The position numbers and the translations under genes are program-made. A stretch of DNA of 64,000 nucleotides from Enterococcus sp. ZJ1622 (lineage in GTDB: Bacteria > Bacillota > Bacilli > Lactobacillales > Enterococcaceae): positions 248,001 to 312,000 of the forward strand of contig NZ_JAAKDW010000001.1 of the NCBI RefSeq assembly GCF_011038845.1, in the 5' to 3' direction. The notes beneath the pieces are model-generated. The model saw only the letters and a list, made by a program, of their open reading frames with translations, did not search any database and had not been told where the DNA came from. How positions within the stretch are numbered: position 1 is the first letter of the stretch; each line of letters begins with the position of its first letter. Shown in pieces: positions 9,834 through 19,071 of this stretch.

Positions 9834-10616
9834 TTGGACGCAAATGTATATCAGCACTTTCGAGCAGATGAGCGTTCGTTCATCGACTCCGTGGGTGATT
9901 GGATCGAGCAGGTACAGGGACAGTATGCACCTTATCTGACTGAGTTCCTTGATCCAAGACAGTCTTATATCTTAGAAACACTGATCCGTCAAAACAGCGA
10001 TTTACGGTTCATGTTTTATGGAGGATATGAGCAAGCGGAGAGAAAAAGATGCCTGATTTTCCCAGACTATTACCAACCTGAAGAGGAAGATTTCGAGATC
10101 GCCCTTTATGAGATCCATTATCCTAGTAAATTTGCCAGTTTGAGTCATGGAAAGATCCTTGGAACTTTAGTAGGGACAGGCATCAAACGTTCTTATTTTG
10201 GTGATATCATCTCAGATGGCGAACGTTGGCAAGTATTCATCGCACAAGAAGTCGATCATTTCGTCACTGCACAAATCACGAAGATCGGCAAAGTAGCTGC
10301 GCGACTAGAACCGATGAAATACACAGAAATGATCTTACCTAAAGACAGCTGGACACAAGAAAGAGGAACGGTCACCTCTATGCGTCTGGATAGTGTGATC
10401 TCAGAGATTTATAATATTTCCAGACAACGATCGAAACAATTGATCGAATCAGGGAAAGTGAAAGTGAACTGGACTGAAAATACCAGACCTGATTTTCTGC
10501 TTGAACTATTAGATATTATTTCCATCAGAGGATACGGGAGAATCCAGATCCAAGAGCTTGAGGGAAAAACGAAAAAAGAAAAATACAGGGTGCTGTTTGG
10601 TGTATTACGTAAATAA
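9834..10616 (+). CDS. ylmH: S4-domain RNA-binding protein YlmH
   Basis: YlmH is an RNA-binding protein with a C-terminal S4 domain, located between the division genes ylmG and divIVA; in Bacillus-type bacteria it is linked to ribosome rescue and quality control. The S4 domain (residues about 180-245) includes MRLDSVISEIYNISRQRSKQ, IESGKVKVNW and the DIISIRGYGRI loop. The start is TTG at 9834, supported by a perfect GGAGGT ribosome site 7 nt upstream. 260 residues is typical. Confidence 0.93.
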   Translation: MDANVYQHFRADERSFIDSVGDWIEQVQGQYAPYLTEFLDPRQSYILETLIRQNSDLRFMFYGGYEQAERKRCLIFPDYYQPEEEDFEIALYEIHYPSKFASLSHGKILGTLVGTGIKRSYFGDIISDGERWQVFIAQEVDHFVTAQITKIGKVAARLEPMKYTEMILPKDSWTQERGTVTSMRLDSVISEIYNISRQRSKQLIESGKVKVNWTENTRPDFLLELLDIISIRGYGRIQIQELEGKTKKEKYRVLFGVLRK

Positions 10617-10636
10617 AACAAAAAGGTGGTTTACTC

Positions 10637-11350
10637 ATGGCTTTAACTCCATTAGATATCCAAAATAAAACATTCCCGACAAAAATGCGGGGATATAATC
10701 AAGACGAAGTAGATGACTTCTTGGACCTTGTTGTCCGTGATTATGAAGAAGTGACTCAAAGAAATCGTGAATTAGAAAAAGCAGTGAAACATTCTGAAGA
10801 AAAGCTGGAATATTTCAATGAATTGAAAGATGCGTTGAATCAGTCGATCATTGTCGCACAAGATACTGCTGACAAAGTAAAAACAAGCGCAAGCAAAGAA
10901 TCAGAAGTCATCGTGACATCTGCTCAAAACAAAGCAGATGAATTAGTGGCGAATGCGGAAAAACGTGCGCATCAGTTGACGACAGACGCAGAAGAAAAAG
11001 CAAGAAAAATCTTAACAGACGCAACGGAAAAAGCAAGACAGCTTGCGACCGAAACAGAAGATCTCAAGAAGAAAACACGTGTCTTCCATCAGCGAATCAG
11101 CTTGATGTTGGAATCACAGCTTGAACAAGTGAAAAGTCCGGAATGGGATGAAATCTTACAGCCATTCTCAAGCTACGTAACAGATAGCCATGAAGTCATC
11201 AAAGAAGTTTTGGCAAAACAGCTTGACAACGAAAATGGAACTGATGTAAACTCAGAAACAGGAGTAATCGAAGCTCCTATGACTGCATTTGACACACAGG
11301 CTATCGACATTTCGATCGTTCCTGGAGATCATGAAAACGAAAACGAGTAG
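10637..11350 (+). CDS. divIVA: Cell division initiation protein DivIVA
   Basis: DivIVA is a coiled-coil protein that senses negative membrane curvature and organises poles and septa. The N-terminal lipid-binding region reads MALTPLDIQNKTFPTKMRGY and is followed by NQDEVDDFLD. Coiled coil runs from about residue 30 to 165 with many Ala/Glu/Lys heptads (ADELVANAEKRAHQL), followed by an acidic tail. AAAAGGTGG precedes the ATG. It closes the dcw cluster, as is usual. Confidence 0.97.
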   Translation: MALTPLDIQNKTFPTKMRGYNQDEVDDFLDLVVRDYEEVTQRNRELEKAVKHSEEKLEYFNELKDALNQSIIVAQDTADKVKTSASKESEVIVTSAQNKADELVANAEKRAHQLTTDAEEKARKILTDATEKARQLATETEDLKKKTRVFHQRISLMLESQLEQVKSPEWDEILQPFSSYVTDSHEVIKEVLAKQLDNENGTDVNSETGVIEAPMTAFDTQAIDISIVPGDHENENE

Positions 11351-11354
11351 AACA

Positions 11355-11568
11355 GAAAAGCACTTTGGTATTCTTCCAGCGAGCCGATGAGAGTGAAAGT
11401 TCGGCAAGACTCTGCAAAGTGAAAGATCCTCTACTTGACTTGTTTCTGAATCGTTAGTAAGAAACAACGGCTGACCTCGTTACTGGTCTTTGAGAGTTGC
11501 GCAAAAGGCGTAACTGAATTTGGGTGGTACCACGGCATGTTCGTCCCTTGTGACGAGCATGCCTTTTT
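11355..11568 (+). promoter_or_regulatory. T-box riboswitch leader of ileS with its terminator
   Basis: The T-box core GGGTGGTACCACG (11522-11534) pairs with the tRNA acceptor end when tRNA-Ile is uncharged. It is followed by an intrinsic terminator whose arms GGCATG (11534-11539) and GCATGCC (11557-11563) lead into a T5 run. Upstream, a long stem I is closed by GCACTTT/AAAGTG pairs, and an ATC triplet at 11427-11429 is a reasonable specifier codon for isoleucine. Uncharged tRNA-Ile would favour the antiterminator and ileS transcription. The T-box is clear; the specifier assignment is an inference. Confidence 0.92.
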
Positions 11569-11605
11569 GCGTCCGGAAAAACAATCGAAGGAGTGTGTTT
11601 GTTTT

Positions 11606-14404
11606 ATGAAAATGAAAGAAACGCTGCAATTAGGAAAAACAAAATTTCCTATGCGCGGGAACTTGCCAAACCGTGAAGGCGAATGGCAAAAAGAATGGGA
11701 AGAAAATAAAATCTATCAAAAAAGACAAGAATTGAACGAAGGAAAACCAAGTTTCATCCTTCATGATGGTCCTCCCTATGCAAATGGGAATATCCATTTA
11801 GGACATTCTTTGAATAAAATCAGTAAAGACATCATTATCCGTTCAAAATCAATGTCTGGCTTCCGTGCACCTTATGTACCGGGATGGGATACACACGGAT
11901 TACCGATCGAACAAGTACTGGCTAACAAAGGCGTGAAACGAAAAGAAATGTCAATGGCTGAGTATTTGGAAAAATGTCGTGAATACGCACTTTCTCAAGT
12001 CAGCAAACAACGTGATGATTTCAAACGTCTAGGTGTAGCCGGAGATTGGGATCATCCTTATGTGACACTTGATCCTTCTTATGAAGCTGCACAAGTACGC
12101 GTGTTTGGGAAAATGGCAGAAAAAGGCTACATTTACAAAGGCTTGAAGCCTATCTACTGGTCACCTTCCAGTGAATCCTCTTTAGCAGAAGCAGAGATCG
12201 AGTATAAAGATGTGAAGTCGCCATCGATCTTTGTCGCATTCAATGTAAAAGATGGCAAAGGTCTTCTTGATGGAGATACAGCCTTCGTGATTTGGACGAC
12301 GACACCTTGGACATTGCCTGCAAACCAAGGGATCGCAGTGAATCCTTCATTCATGTATGTATTGATTGAAGCAGATGGACGTAAATTTGTCGTAGCAAAA
12401 GACTTGCTTGAAAATGTCCAGTCAGAAATCGGCTGGGAAAATGTATCAGTCATCAAAGAATTTTCTGGTCAGGAAATGGAATACATGACGGCTCAACATC
12501 CTTTCTATGATCGTGAATCCTTAGTGATTTTAGGCGATCACGTGACGTTAGAAGCAGGTACTGGATTAGTGCATACTGCTCCTGGACATGGGGAAGATGA
12601 CTATATCGCAGGAAACAAATACAAATTGCCAGTCGTATCACCAGTAGATTCTAAAGGAGTATTTACGGATGAAGCACCTGGTTTTGAAGGAATCTTCTAC
12701 GACAAAGCAAATCCGATGATCACAGATCTATTGAAGGAAAAAGGCGCTTTACTGAAACTTGATTTCTTTACCCATAGTTATCCTCATGATTGGCGTACAA
12801 AGAAACCTGTGATTTATCGTGCCACTCCGCAATGGTTTGCTTCGATCGATGATTTCCGTCAAAACATCCTTGACGAAGTAGAAAAAGTCGACTGGGTGAT
12901 CCCATGGGGCAAAACTCGTCTGTACAACATGATCCGCGACCGCGGGGACTGGGTGATTTCCCGCCAACGTGCATGGGGTGTACCATTACCGATCTTCTAT
13001 GCGGAAAATGGCGAAGCAATCATCACACCGGAAACGATCGAGCATGTCGCAAAATTATTTGCGGAACACGGTTCGATCATCTGGTTTGAAAAAGAAGCAA
13101 AAGAATTACTTCCTGAAGGATTCACTCATCCTGGCTCTCCAAATGGGGAATTCACGAAGGAAAAAGATATCATGGATGTCTGGTTCGATTCAGGTTCTTC
13201 TCATGAAGCAGTTCTACGCCAACGTCCAGAATTAACATTCCCAGCTGATATGTACTTAGAAGGATCAGACCAGTACCGCGGCTGGTTCAACTCAAGTATT
13301 ACGACAAGTGTAGCGATCAATGGGGTAGCACCTTATAAATCTGTGATCTCTCAAGGATTTGCACTTGACGGTGAAGGTCGGAAAATGAGTAAATCATTGG
13401 GCAACATCATTGCACCAGAAAAAGTCATCAAACAATTCGGCGCAGATATTCTTCGTCTATGGGTCTCAAGTGTTGATTATGAAGCAGATGTACGTGTTTC
13501 TATGGATATTTTGGGGCAAGTCGCAGAAGTTTATCGTAAAATCAGAAATACGATGCGTTTCCTGATTGCAAATACGGAGGATTTCGATCCTAAAAAAGAT
13601 ACTGTTCCTTATACGGAATTGCGTTCGGTGGATAAATATATGACCGTTCGTTTGAATCAAGTGATCAAAGAAATCCGTGACGAAGGCTATGACAAATATA
13701 ATTTCATGCATATCTACCGCACAGTCATGAATTTCTTGACAGCTGACTTGTCATCCTTCTATTTAGACTTTGCAAAAGATGTCGTTTATATCGAAGCAGA
13801 AAATGATTACCAACGTCGATGCATGCAAACAGTGTTCTACCAAACAGCTGTTGCTTTGGCAAAACTGTTGACACCAATCATCCCTCATACATCAGAAGAA
13901 ATCTGGTCCTTCTTGAAGGAAGAAGAAGAGTATGTTCAATTGAGCGAATTACCTGGCTACGTTGAATTTACGAACCAAGAAGAATTGATGGATACTTGGG
14001 CAGCATTCATGGATTTCCGAGATAAAGTATTGAAATCTTTGGAAGAAGCACGAAACAGCAAGCTGATCGGAAAATCGCTAGAAGCGAAATTGACGATTTA
14101 TCCAAATCGCCAAGTACGTGAAATGCTGACTGCTGTCGATGCTGATATCCCTCAATTACTGATCGTGTCACCTGATTATTTTGAAATCAAGTCAGAAGAC
14201 GCAGAAGTACCAGGATCAGCAATCGCTTTTGATGATGTAGCTATCCTAGTCGAAAAAGCTGACGGCGACACATGTGATCGTTGCCGACAAGTAAGAAAAG
14301 ACGTTGGAGTAGACGAAAAACTTCCGCATCTATGCGGTCGCTGCGCACACATCGTTGAAGAACATTATCCAGAAGCTGTAGCAGAAGGATTCGAAGAAAA
14401 ATAA
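11606..14404 (+). CDS. ileS: Isoleucyl-tRNA synthetase
   Basis: This class I synthetase charges tRNA-Ile and edits misactivated valine. The HIGH motif is HLGH within [17 protein letters not shown], the KMSKS motif is [10 protein letters not shown], and the editing-domain motif [15 protein letters not shown] is present. The C terminus carries a zinc-finger-like Cys set (CDRCRQVR and LCGRCAHI). I place the start at the ATG 11606 ([10 protein letters not shown]) after a GAAGGAG site; the frame opens further upstream but only through the T-box terminator. 932 residues is normal. Expression is controlled by the T-box. Confidence 0.98.
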   Translation: MKMKETLQLGKTKFPMRGNLPNREGEWQKEWEENKIYQKRQELNEGKPSFILHDGPPYANGNIHLGHSLNKISKDIIIRSKSMSGFRAPYVPGWDTHGLPIEQVLANKGVKRKEMSMAEYLEKCREYALSQVSKQRDDFKRLGVAGDWDHPYVTLDPSYEAAQVRVFGKMAEKGYIYKGLKPIYWSPSSESSLAEAEIEYKDVKSPSIFVAFNVKDGKGLLDGDTAFVIWTTTPWTLPANQGIAVNPSFMYVLIEADGRKFVVAKDLLENVQSEIGWENVSVIKEFSGQEMEYMTAQHPFYDRESLVILGDHVTLEAGTGLVHTAPGHGEDDYIAGNKYKLPVVSPVDSKGVFTDEAPGFEGIFYDKANPMITDLLKEKGALLKLDFFTHSYPHDWRTKKPVIYRATPQWFASIDDFRQNILDEVEKVDWVIPWGKTRLYNMIRDRGDWVISRQRAWGVPLPIFYAENGEAIITPETIEHVAKLFAEHGSIIWFEKEAKELLPEGFTHPGSPNGEFTKEKDIMDVWFDSGSSHEAVLRQRPELTFPADMYLEGSDQYRGWFNSSITTSVAINGVAPYKSVISQGFALDGEGRKMSKSLGNIIAPEKVIKQFGADILRLWVSSVDYEADVRVSMDILGQVAEVYRKIRNTMRFLIANTEDFDPKKDTVPYTELRSVDKYMTVRLNQVIKEIRDEGYDKYNFMHIYRTVMNFLTADLSSFYLDFAKDVVYIEAENDYQRRCMQTVFYQTAVALAKLLTPIIPHTSEEIWSFLKEEEEYVQLSELPGYVEFTNQEELMDTWAAFMDFRDKVLKSLEEARNSKLIGKSLEAKLTIYPNRQVREMLTAVDADIPQLLIVSPDYFEIKSEDAEVPGSAIAFDDVAILVEKADGDTCDRCRQVRKDVGVDEKLPHLCGRCAHIVEEHYPEAVAEGFEEK

Positions 14405-14410
14405 CAAAAA

Positions 14411-14442
14411 AACGTCAGAGGCTTAGCCTCTGGCGTTTTTTG
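14411..14442. terminator. Bidirectional terminator between ileS and zwf
   Basis: A 12-bp stem AACGTCAGAGGC/GCCTCTGGCGTT with a TTA loop is flanked by A7 on the left and T6 on the right, so it can end ileS on + and zwf on -. Confidence 0.9.
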
Positions 14443-14446
14443 CGGT

Positions 14447-15970
14447 TCAATCCAATTTTCCTCGTTCTCTGTACCAGTTGTCAGGCTGCCAGATCCATTC
14501 AAAGCCGTCTTTTTCCAAAAGCTCGAAGGCGGCTTGTGGCCCCATAGATCCTGCTTTATAGTTAGGGAATTCAGGATGTGACTGATCCCAAGCTTTACGT
14601 ATCACATCAACGATATGCCAGGATTGAGCAACTTCTTCCCAGTGAGAAAAGTTCGTCCCGTCACCATTCAATGCATCTAAAAGCAGTTTTTCGTAAGCTT
14701 CAGGGCTGTTTTCGACCATTTCAGCACTATTACGATATTCTAGTTTGATCGGTTCCGTGTCAAATCCCTGACCAACTTCTTTCCCATTCAATGACAAAGA
14801 AAAACCTTCTGTCGGCTGGATATAGATAGTCAGTACATTTGGCGGAAGCGTGGTGTCTTTGCAAGGTTCATCGATCGATGTCTTGAAGACATTCACAGGA
14901 ACTTGTTTGAACACGATATTGATACGTGTACCTTTTTCAGTCAAGCGTTTCCCTGTTCGAACGTAGAAAGGAACACCGGACCAGCGGAAATTGTCGATGG
15001 TGAATTTCCCAGCAACGAAGGTCTCTGTTTCAGATTGCGGATCGACTTTGTCTTCTTCTCTGTAGCCTTTGAATGTTGTTCCATCCAGTTTGCCTTGTGC
15101 ATATTGACCGCGTACGAAGTTTTCAAGTACTTCTTTTTCATTGTAGATGCGGATCGCTTTCAGCGCTTTGATTTTTTCAGTCCGGATTTCTTTTTCCGAA
15201 AAAGCCACAGGAGGTTCCATTGCCAGTAAAGCAACGACTTGAAGAATATGATTTTGCACCATGTCTTTCAGTGCGCCACTATGATCGTAATATCCGCCTC
15301 GATCTTCTACTCCAAGGCTTTCGCCGAATGTGATCTGGATATTGTCGATGTAGCGGTTATTCCATTGCGATTCAAAAATGTTATTGGCAAAACGGATTGC
15401 TGAGATGTTTTGGATCATTTCTTTTCCTAGATAATGATCGATCCGGAAAATATCTTTCTCAGGAAAAACTTCGCGGATTTGTTGGTTCAATTCAAAAGCG
15501 GACTGATAGTCAGAACCAAAAGGCTTTTCGATGATCAGCCGATTGAAGCCAGTTTCTGTCACGATCTTCTGAGATTTCAGATGAGAGACGATCGTACCGA
15601 AGAATTGCGGAGCCATGGCCAGATAATAGACCCGGTTACCATTCAGTTGATATTGTTCATCTAATTGATCAGCTAGGATTTTCAATGTTTGATAATGTGT
15701 CGAATCATTGACATCATGTGACTGATAATAAAAATGACTCGCAAAGGTGTTTGCTTCAGCATCAGTCGGATTTAATGAACGGATCGTTTCTTTGACTACT
15801 TCACGGTAATGCTCATTGCTCCAAGGACGTCTGGCCGTACCGATAACAGCGAAATGTTCTCCGAGATTTCCTTTTCTGTAAAGACGGAATAAAGAGGGGT
15901 ATAATTTACGTTGTGCCAAATCGCCTGTACCGCCAAAAATCGTAAATAATGCATTCTTTTCATTAGACAT
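14447..15970 (-). CDS. zwf: Glucose-6-phosphate 1-dehydrogenase
   Basis: Zwf oxidises glucose-6-phosphate to 6-phosphogluconolactone and makes NADPH, the entry step of the oxidative pentose phosphate pathway. The N-terminal coenzyme motif IFGGTGDLAQRKLYP and the substrate signature RIDHYLGKEMIQN are present. The chosen start (MSNEKNALF, AAAGGAG upstream) gives 507 residues, the normal length; the frame is open further upstream but overlaps the neighbouring regulator. It lies 13 nt downstream of that regulator and is probably co-transcribed with it. Confidence 0.97.
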   Translation of the reverse strand: MSNEKNALFTIFGGTGDLAQRKLYPSLFRLYRKGNLGEHFAVIGTARRPWSNEHYREVVKETIRSLNPTDAEANTFASHFYYQSHDVNDSTHYQTLKILADQLDEQYQLNGNRVYYLAMAPQFFGTIVSHLKSQKIVTETGFNRLIIEKPFGSDYQSAFELNQQIREVFPEKDIFRIDHYLGKEMIQNISAIRFANNIFESQWNNRYIDNIQITFGESLGVEDRGGYYDHSGALKDMVQNHILQVVALLAMEPPVAFSEKEIRTEKIKALKAIRIYNEKEVLENFVRGQYAQGKLDGTTFKGYREEDKVDPQSETETFVAGKFTIDNFRWSGVPFYVRTGKRLTEKGTRINIVFKQVPVNVFKTSIDEPCKDTTLPPNVLTIYIQPTEGFSLSLNGKEVGQGFDTEPIKLEYRNSAEMVENSPEAYEKLLLDALNGDGTNFSHWEEVAQSWHIVDVIRKAWDQSHPEFPNYKAGSMGPQAAFELLEKDGFEWIWQPDNWYRERGKLD

Positions 15971-15983
15971 AGGGCATGCTCCT

Positions 15984-16631
15984 TTATAATTTATCGACAA
16001 AAATCGTGCTTGCCGCTTTGAAGCTGACAGGAATTTTTTTTGTTTGATTCTGGATCGTAACGGGTCCTTCATAAGCTGCGATATCGATGATCTCATATTC
16101 CTCATCGATGTTCAGATCGATCGTCACCAAATAATCAAGCAGCTCTTTTTCATCAAGCACCCGTGCAATGCGGATCTTCGTTCCGACCGGGTAGGATTCT
16201 AATGTCTGGCGCCGTTCTTCGTGGACAACCTGTTCTTTTTTTGGAATGATCCCTCCATGCGGACAGTGTTCAGGATGATTCAAATAGTCTTCTAAATGGT
16301 CAGCAAGCTGTTCTGAAGTCACATGTTCCAGTACTTCGGCATCATCGTGTACTTCATTCCAGCTATACGCTAAATGTTCAACTAAAAAAACTTCCCATAA
16401 ACGATGCTTGCGAATCAAACTGCTTGCTTTTTGCAATCCGCTTGCTGTTAATTGTACTCCTTGATAGGGAGAGTGTTCAACAAGCTGTTCCTTCACAAGT
16501 TTAGAAATCATTTCGCTGACAGATGCTGGTGAGACATCCAGACTGGATACGATTTGCTTATTGTTTACTTTTGTTGTATCACCGCCTAGTTCCAAAATGA
16601 TCTTCAAATAATCTTCTCGGTTTGGTGTCAT
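15984..16631 (-). CDS. DtxR/MntR-family metal-dependent repressor (EfaR-like)
   Basis: A metal-responsive repressor, probably for manganese. The N-terminal winged helix covers residues 1-65 (NNKQIVSSLDVSPASVSEMISKL). The dimerisation domain has the metal-ligand pattern D7, H75 and EVLEHV, like MntR. A C-terminal FeoA/SH3-like domain follows from about residue 145. At 215 residues it belongs to the longer IdeR/EfaR/ScaR subgroup rather than the short Bacillus MntR. AAAGGATG precedes the ATG. EfaR-type regulators control the EfaCBA Mn transporter in enterococci; that this is the orthologue is an inference. Confidence 0.9.
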   Translation of the reverse strand: MTPNREDYLKIILELGGDTTKVNNKQIVSSLDVSPASVSEMISKLVKEQLVEHSPYQGVQLTASGLQKASSLIRKHRLWEVFLVEHLAYSWNEVHDDAEVLEHVTSEQLADHLEDYLNHPEHCPHGGIIPKKEQVVHEERRQTLESYPVGTKIRIARVLDEKELLDYLVTIDLNIDEEYEIIDIAAYEGPVTIQNQTKKIPVSFKAASTIFVDKL

Positions 16632-16741
16632 ATTCGATCATCCTTTCATGGTAAGAAACCATCATTAGTTAGTGTAACAAAAAAAAGAGAAATTGACTAT
16701 TTTTCTAGGCAAAAAACAACAAGAAAATGTGCGTATTCTGC

Positions 16742-16780
16742 AAAAAAAGACGAAAGCACAGGATCGTCCTGATGCTTTCG
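16742..16780 (-). terminator. Intrinsic terminator (minus strand)
   Basis: An arm pair CGAAAGCA-CAGGA / TCCTG-TGCTTTCG (16751-16780) is followed on the minus strand by a T7 run. It ends the small gene at 16806-17114. Confidence 0.88.
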
Positions 16781-16805
16781 CCGGTTGTCGAAAAATGTTT
16801 CATGT

Positions 16806-17114
16806 TTATGATCTGGATAGAGGGTAATAAGATTCGGCAGATTCATCATAAAAAGTCATATCTGGGTAAGAAAAAGTCAAATAAAAACCATACTGATCAC
16901 GTACGACTAGTTGATCCGCATCGACTTTGATCACCGTAGTGCCAAGTGGATGATCATTGATCGAAAGGGTGAAATCTGAGGAGATCGTCAAATGATGTTT
17001 TTGGCCGTTTTCATCTTCAAAGCTCCAAGTACCGCAATACTGTGCAGGATCGAACAGCTGTCTCGTCTGTTTTTTCTTTCGAAAGAACAGACTGCCGGCT
17101 AAAGTAACGAACAA
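16806..17114 (-). CDS. Small membrane-anchored protein (DUF4828-like), 5' end shifted out of frame
   Basis: A small hypothetical protein with a soluble beta-rich domain (YCGTWSFEDENGQKHHLTIS, DQLVVRDQYGFYLTF) that resembles the DUF4828 family of Lactobacillales; its function is unknown. As written the frame begins at a TTG with no good ribosome site. Upstream on the minus strand there is a clear AAGGAG and an ATG at 17146 followed by Arg and an A7 tract. One extra A would join that ATG to the frame and give RKKIVYLLGTLFVTLAGS, a convincing N-terminal transmembrane anchor. The gene is therefore either frameshifted in the A7 tract (plus-strand T7, 17135-17141) or affected by a homopolymer error. 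The family name is tentative. Confidence 0.72.
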   Translation of the reverse strand: MFVTLAGSLFFRKKKQTRQLFDPAQYCGTWSFEDENGQKHHLTISSDFTLSINDHPLGTTVIKVDADQLVVRDQYGFYLTFSYPDMTFYDESAESYYPLSRS

Positions 17115-17313
17115 TGTTCCAAGCAGATAAACAATTTTTTTCTCATCGAACCACTCCTTCTCAGCTGTTTACTCATCCTGTATCTTCACGCTTTTCTGTT
17201 ACCTCCATTCTACAGAAAAAAAACTAAAATTTCTCTAAGACTTTCGACTGGTTTTTCAAGTGTTTTTGTTAAAATTATGATAGGATACATAGTAGGAAGA
17301 CAGGTGGCATATT

Positions 17314-18041
17314 TTGAAGTATCAACAGGTAGAGACAGCTTTTTTCATTGACCGGCCGAATCGTTTCATAGCGAATTGTGTGAAAAAAGACGGAGAAGCG
17401 ATCATCGCTCATGTGAAAAATACCGGACGCGGCAAAGAAGTCCTGATTTCGGGAGCAGAAGTTGCTGTTGCCTTTGCACCTGGCCCAAAGCGGAAAACAA
17501 ATTATGACTTGATCGCAGTGAAAAAAAGCAGCAGTGGTTCAACATCGACAGTCAACTTCCCAATAAACTGGCGATTGACGCGATCTTGGACGGGACGATC
17601 CAGCTGCCTGGTGCAATGGGGGAGTTCACCTTGTACAAACGGGAAGTGAAGTATCGGCACTCCAAGTTCGATATTTACCTGGAGACCTCTTCTGGGCAAA
17701 AAATATTTGTCGAAGTAAAAGGAATGACTTTGGAAAATGAATCGGTAGGCGCTTTTCCAGATGCACCGACACTCAGAGGGCTGAAGCATATAGAAGAATT
17801 AACACAAGCGCAGTTAGAGGGATATCATGCCTATGTTCTTTTCATTGCGCAATTCGAACACTTGCATATAGCAACGATCCATGAGGTCATGCAGCCAGAG
17901 CTTGCGAATATGACCCGCTACGCACAATTAAACGGCGTACAGGTTCTTGCTTATAATTGTCAGGTAACATCAGATGAAGTAAGGGTGAAACAAGCGATTC
18001 CATTCGATGTGGACTATCCCTTCAAAGATCCTATCTTATAG
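17314..18041 (+). pseudogene. sfsA: SfsA-like DNA-binding/nuclease-fold protein, frameshifted
   Basis: SfsA proteins have a nuclease-like fold and are linked to sugar-fermentation gene expression; their biochemical role is unclear. The first frame from TTG 17314 reads FIDRPNRFIANC, HVKNTGRGKEVLISGAEV and RKTNYDLIAV. It then runs into A7 at 17521-17527, after which the family sequence continues in another frame (QQWFNIDSQLPNKLAIDAIL, VEVKGMTLEN, FPDAPTLRGLKHIEEL) to 18041. Adding one A or removing two restores a protein of about 242 residues. Either the gene is broken or the assembly lost one base in the tract. Confidence 0.9.
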
Positions 18042-18057
18042 AAAGAAGGCGGAAAGA

Positions 18058-19071
18058 ATGATCAATTTAGGAATAATCGGTACAAATTGGATCACACATC
18101 AATTTGTCCAGGCAGCATTAAGTACGAACGAGTATGAGTTGACAGCTGTCTACTCGAGACACTTGGAAAAAGCGCAGGAATTCGGTTCAAAATATGAAGG
18201 AGATATCGAATTTGCGACCGATTTAGAGGCCTTTTTCGGGATCGCTCATATGGATACGATATATATCGCTTCTCCTAATAGTCTGCACTTCCAGCAGGCA
18301 AAGCAGGCAATCTTGGCAGGGAAAAATGTGATCGTGGAAAAACCGGCTTTTTCCACACCAAAAGAGATGGATGAGATCATCCATCTGGCCAACCAGCAAA
18401 ATGTCTATTTCTTTGAAGCAGCTCGAAACATCCATGAATCTGGCTTCAAAAAAATCGCTGAGTATTTGCCGCTGAAAGATGAGATCCTTGGAGCAAACTT
18501 CAGTTATATGAAGTATTCTTCTCGTTACGATCAGGTATTGGATGGCGAAGAGCCAAACATTTTCTCCATGCATTTTTCTGGTGGTGCAATGATGGATCTA
18601 GGCGTTTATTTAGTCTATGCAGCGGTAGCGTGGTTCGGTATGCCGTCAGAAGTACATTATTTCCCAAGAAAAATCTCAACCGGTGTAGATGGCCTAGGCT
18701 GGGGGATCTTGCGTTATGAGTCATTTGATGTAGCGATCCAACCAGGGAAAATCGGTGATTCTTACTTGCCTTCTGAAATCTATTTTGATTCCGGGACTTT
18801 GATAATGAATGGGGTCAATGCCATCACGCAAGCAGAATACCACGATCGTACACATAACGAAACAGCTGATTTGTCGATCACAGCGGCAGAAAATCCGATG
18901 GCAGACGAAGCGATGGATTTCGCCAATGTATTGAACCATCCAAAAGATCCGGCATGGGGACTTCTCTATGAAGAATGGATCGAATTAGCAAGGAATGTGA
19001 ACCAAGTGATTTACGATTTAAGAAAAAATGGCGGTATCAAATTTGATGCTGATAATGAGGAAGATTTTTAA
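18058..19071 (+). CDS. Gfo/Idh/MocA-family NAD(P)-dependent oxidoreductase
   Basis: A cytoplasmic sugar or polyol dehydrogenase-like protein. The N-terminal Rossmann motif is INLGIIGTNWITHQF, followed by AVYSRHLEKAQEF and YIASPNSLHFQQA. GKNVIVEKPAFSTPKEMDE is the conserved EKP motif. The C-terminal half is the usual alpha/beta domain. The start is ATG 18058 after GAAGGCGG; 337 residues is typical. The substrate cannot be read from sequence. It overlaps the helicase start by one base. Confidence 0.92.
   Translation: MINLGIIGTNWITHQFVQAALSTNEYELTAVYSRHLEKAQEFGSKYEGDIEFATDLEAFFGIAHMDTIYIASPNSLHFQQAKQAILAGKNVIVEKPAFSTPKEMDEIIHLANQQNVYFFEAARNIHESGFKKIAEYLPLKDEILGANFSYMKYSSRYDQVLDGEEPNIFSMHFSGGAMMDLGVYLVYAAVAWFGMPSEVHYFPRKISTGVDGLGWGILRYESFDVAIQPGKIGDSYLPSEIYFDSGTLIMNGVNAITQAEYHDRTHNETADLSITAAENPMADEAMDFANVLNHPKDPAWGLLYEEWIELARNVNQVIYDLRKNGGIKFDADNEEDF

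Noticed and set aside
10985-11050. Repeated GAAAAAGCAAGA-like units
   Set aside because: They are codons of the DivIVA coiled coil, not a CRISPR or regulatory repeat.
11537-11605. Upstream extension of ileS to 11537
   Set aside because: These codons lie in the T-box terminator hairpin, which must stay untranslated; the ribosome site fits 11606.
14903-15229. Plus-strand frame of 108 codons opposite zwf
   Set aside because: Antisense shadow of zwf with no ribosome site or homology pattern.
16727-16930. Plus-strand frame of 67 codons
   Set aside because: Starts within the A-tract of a minus-strand terminator and overlaps a better-supported minus-strand gene.
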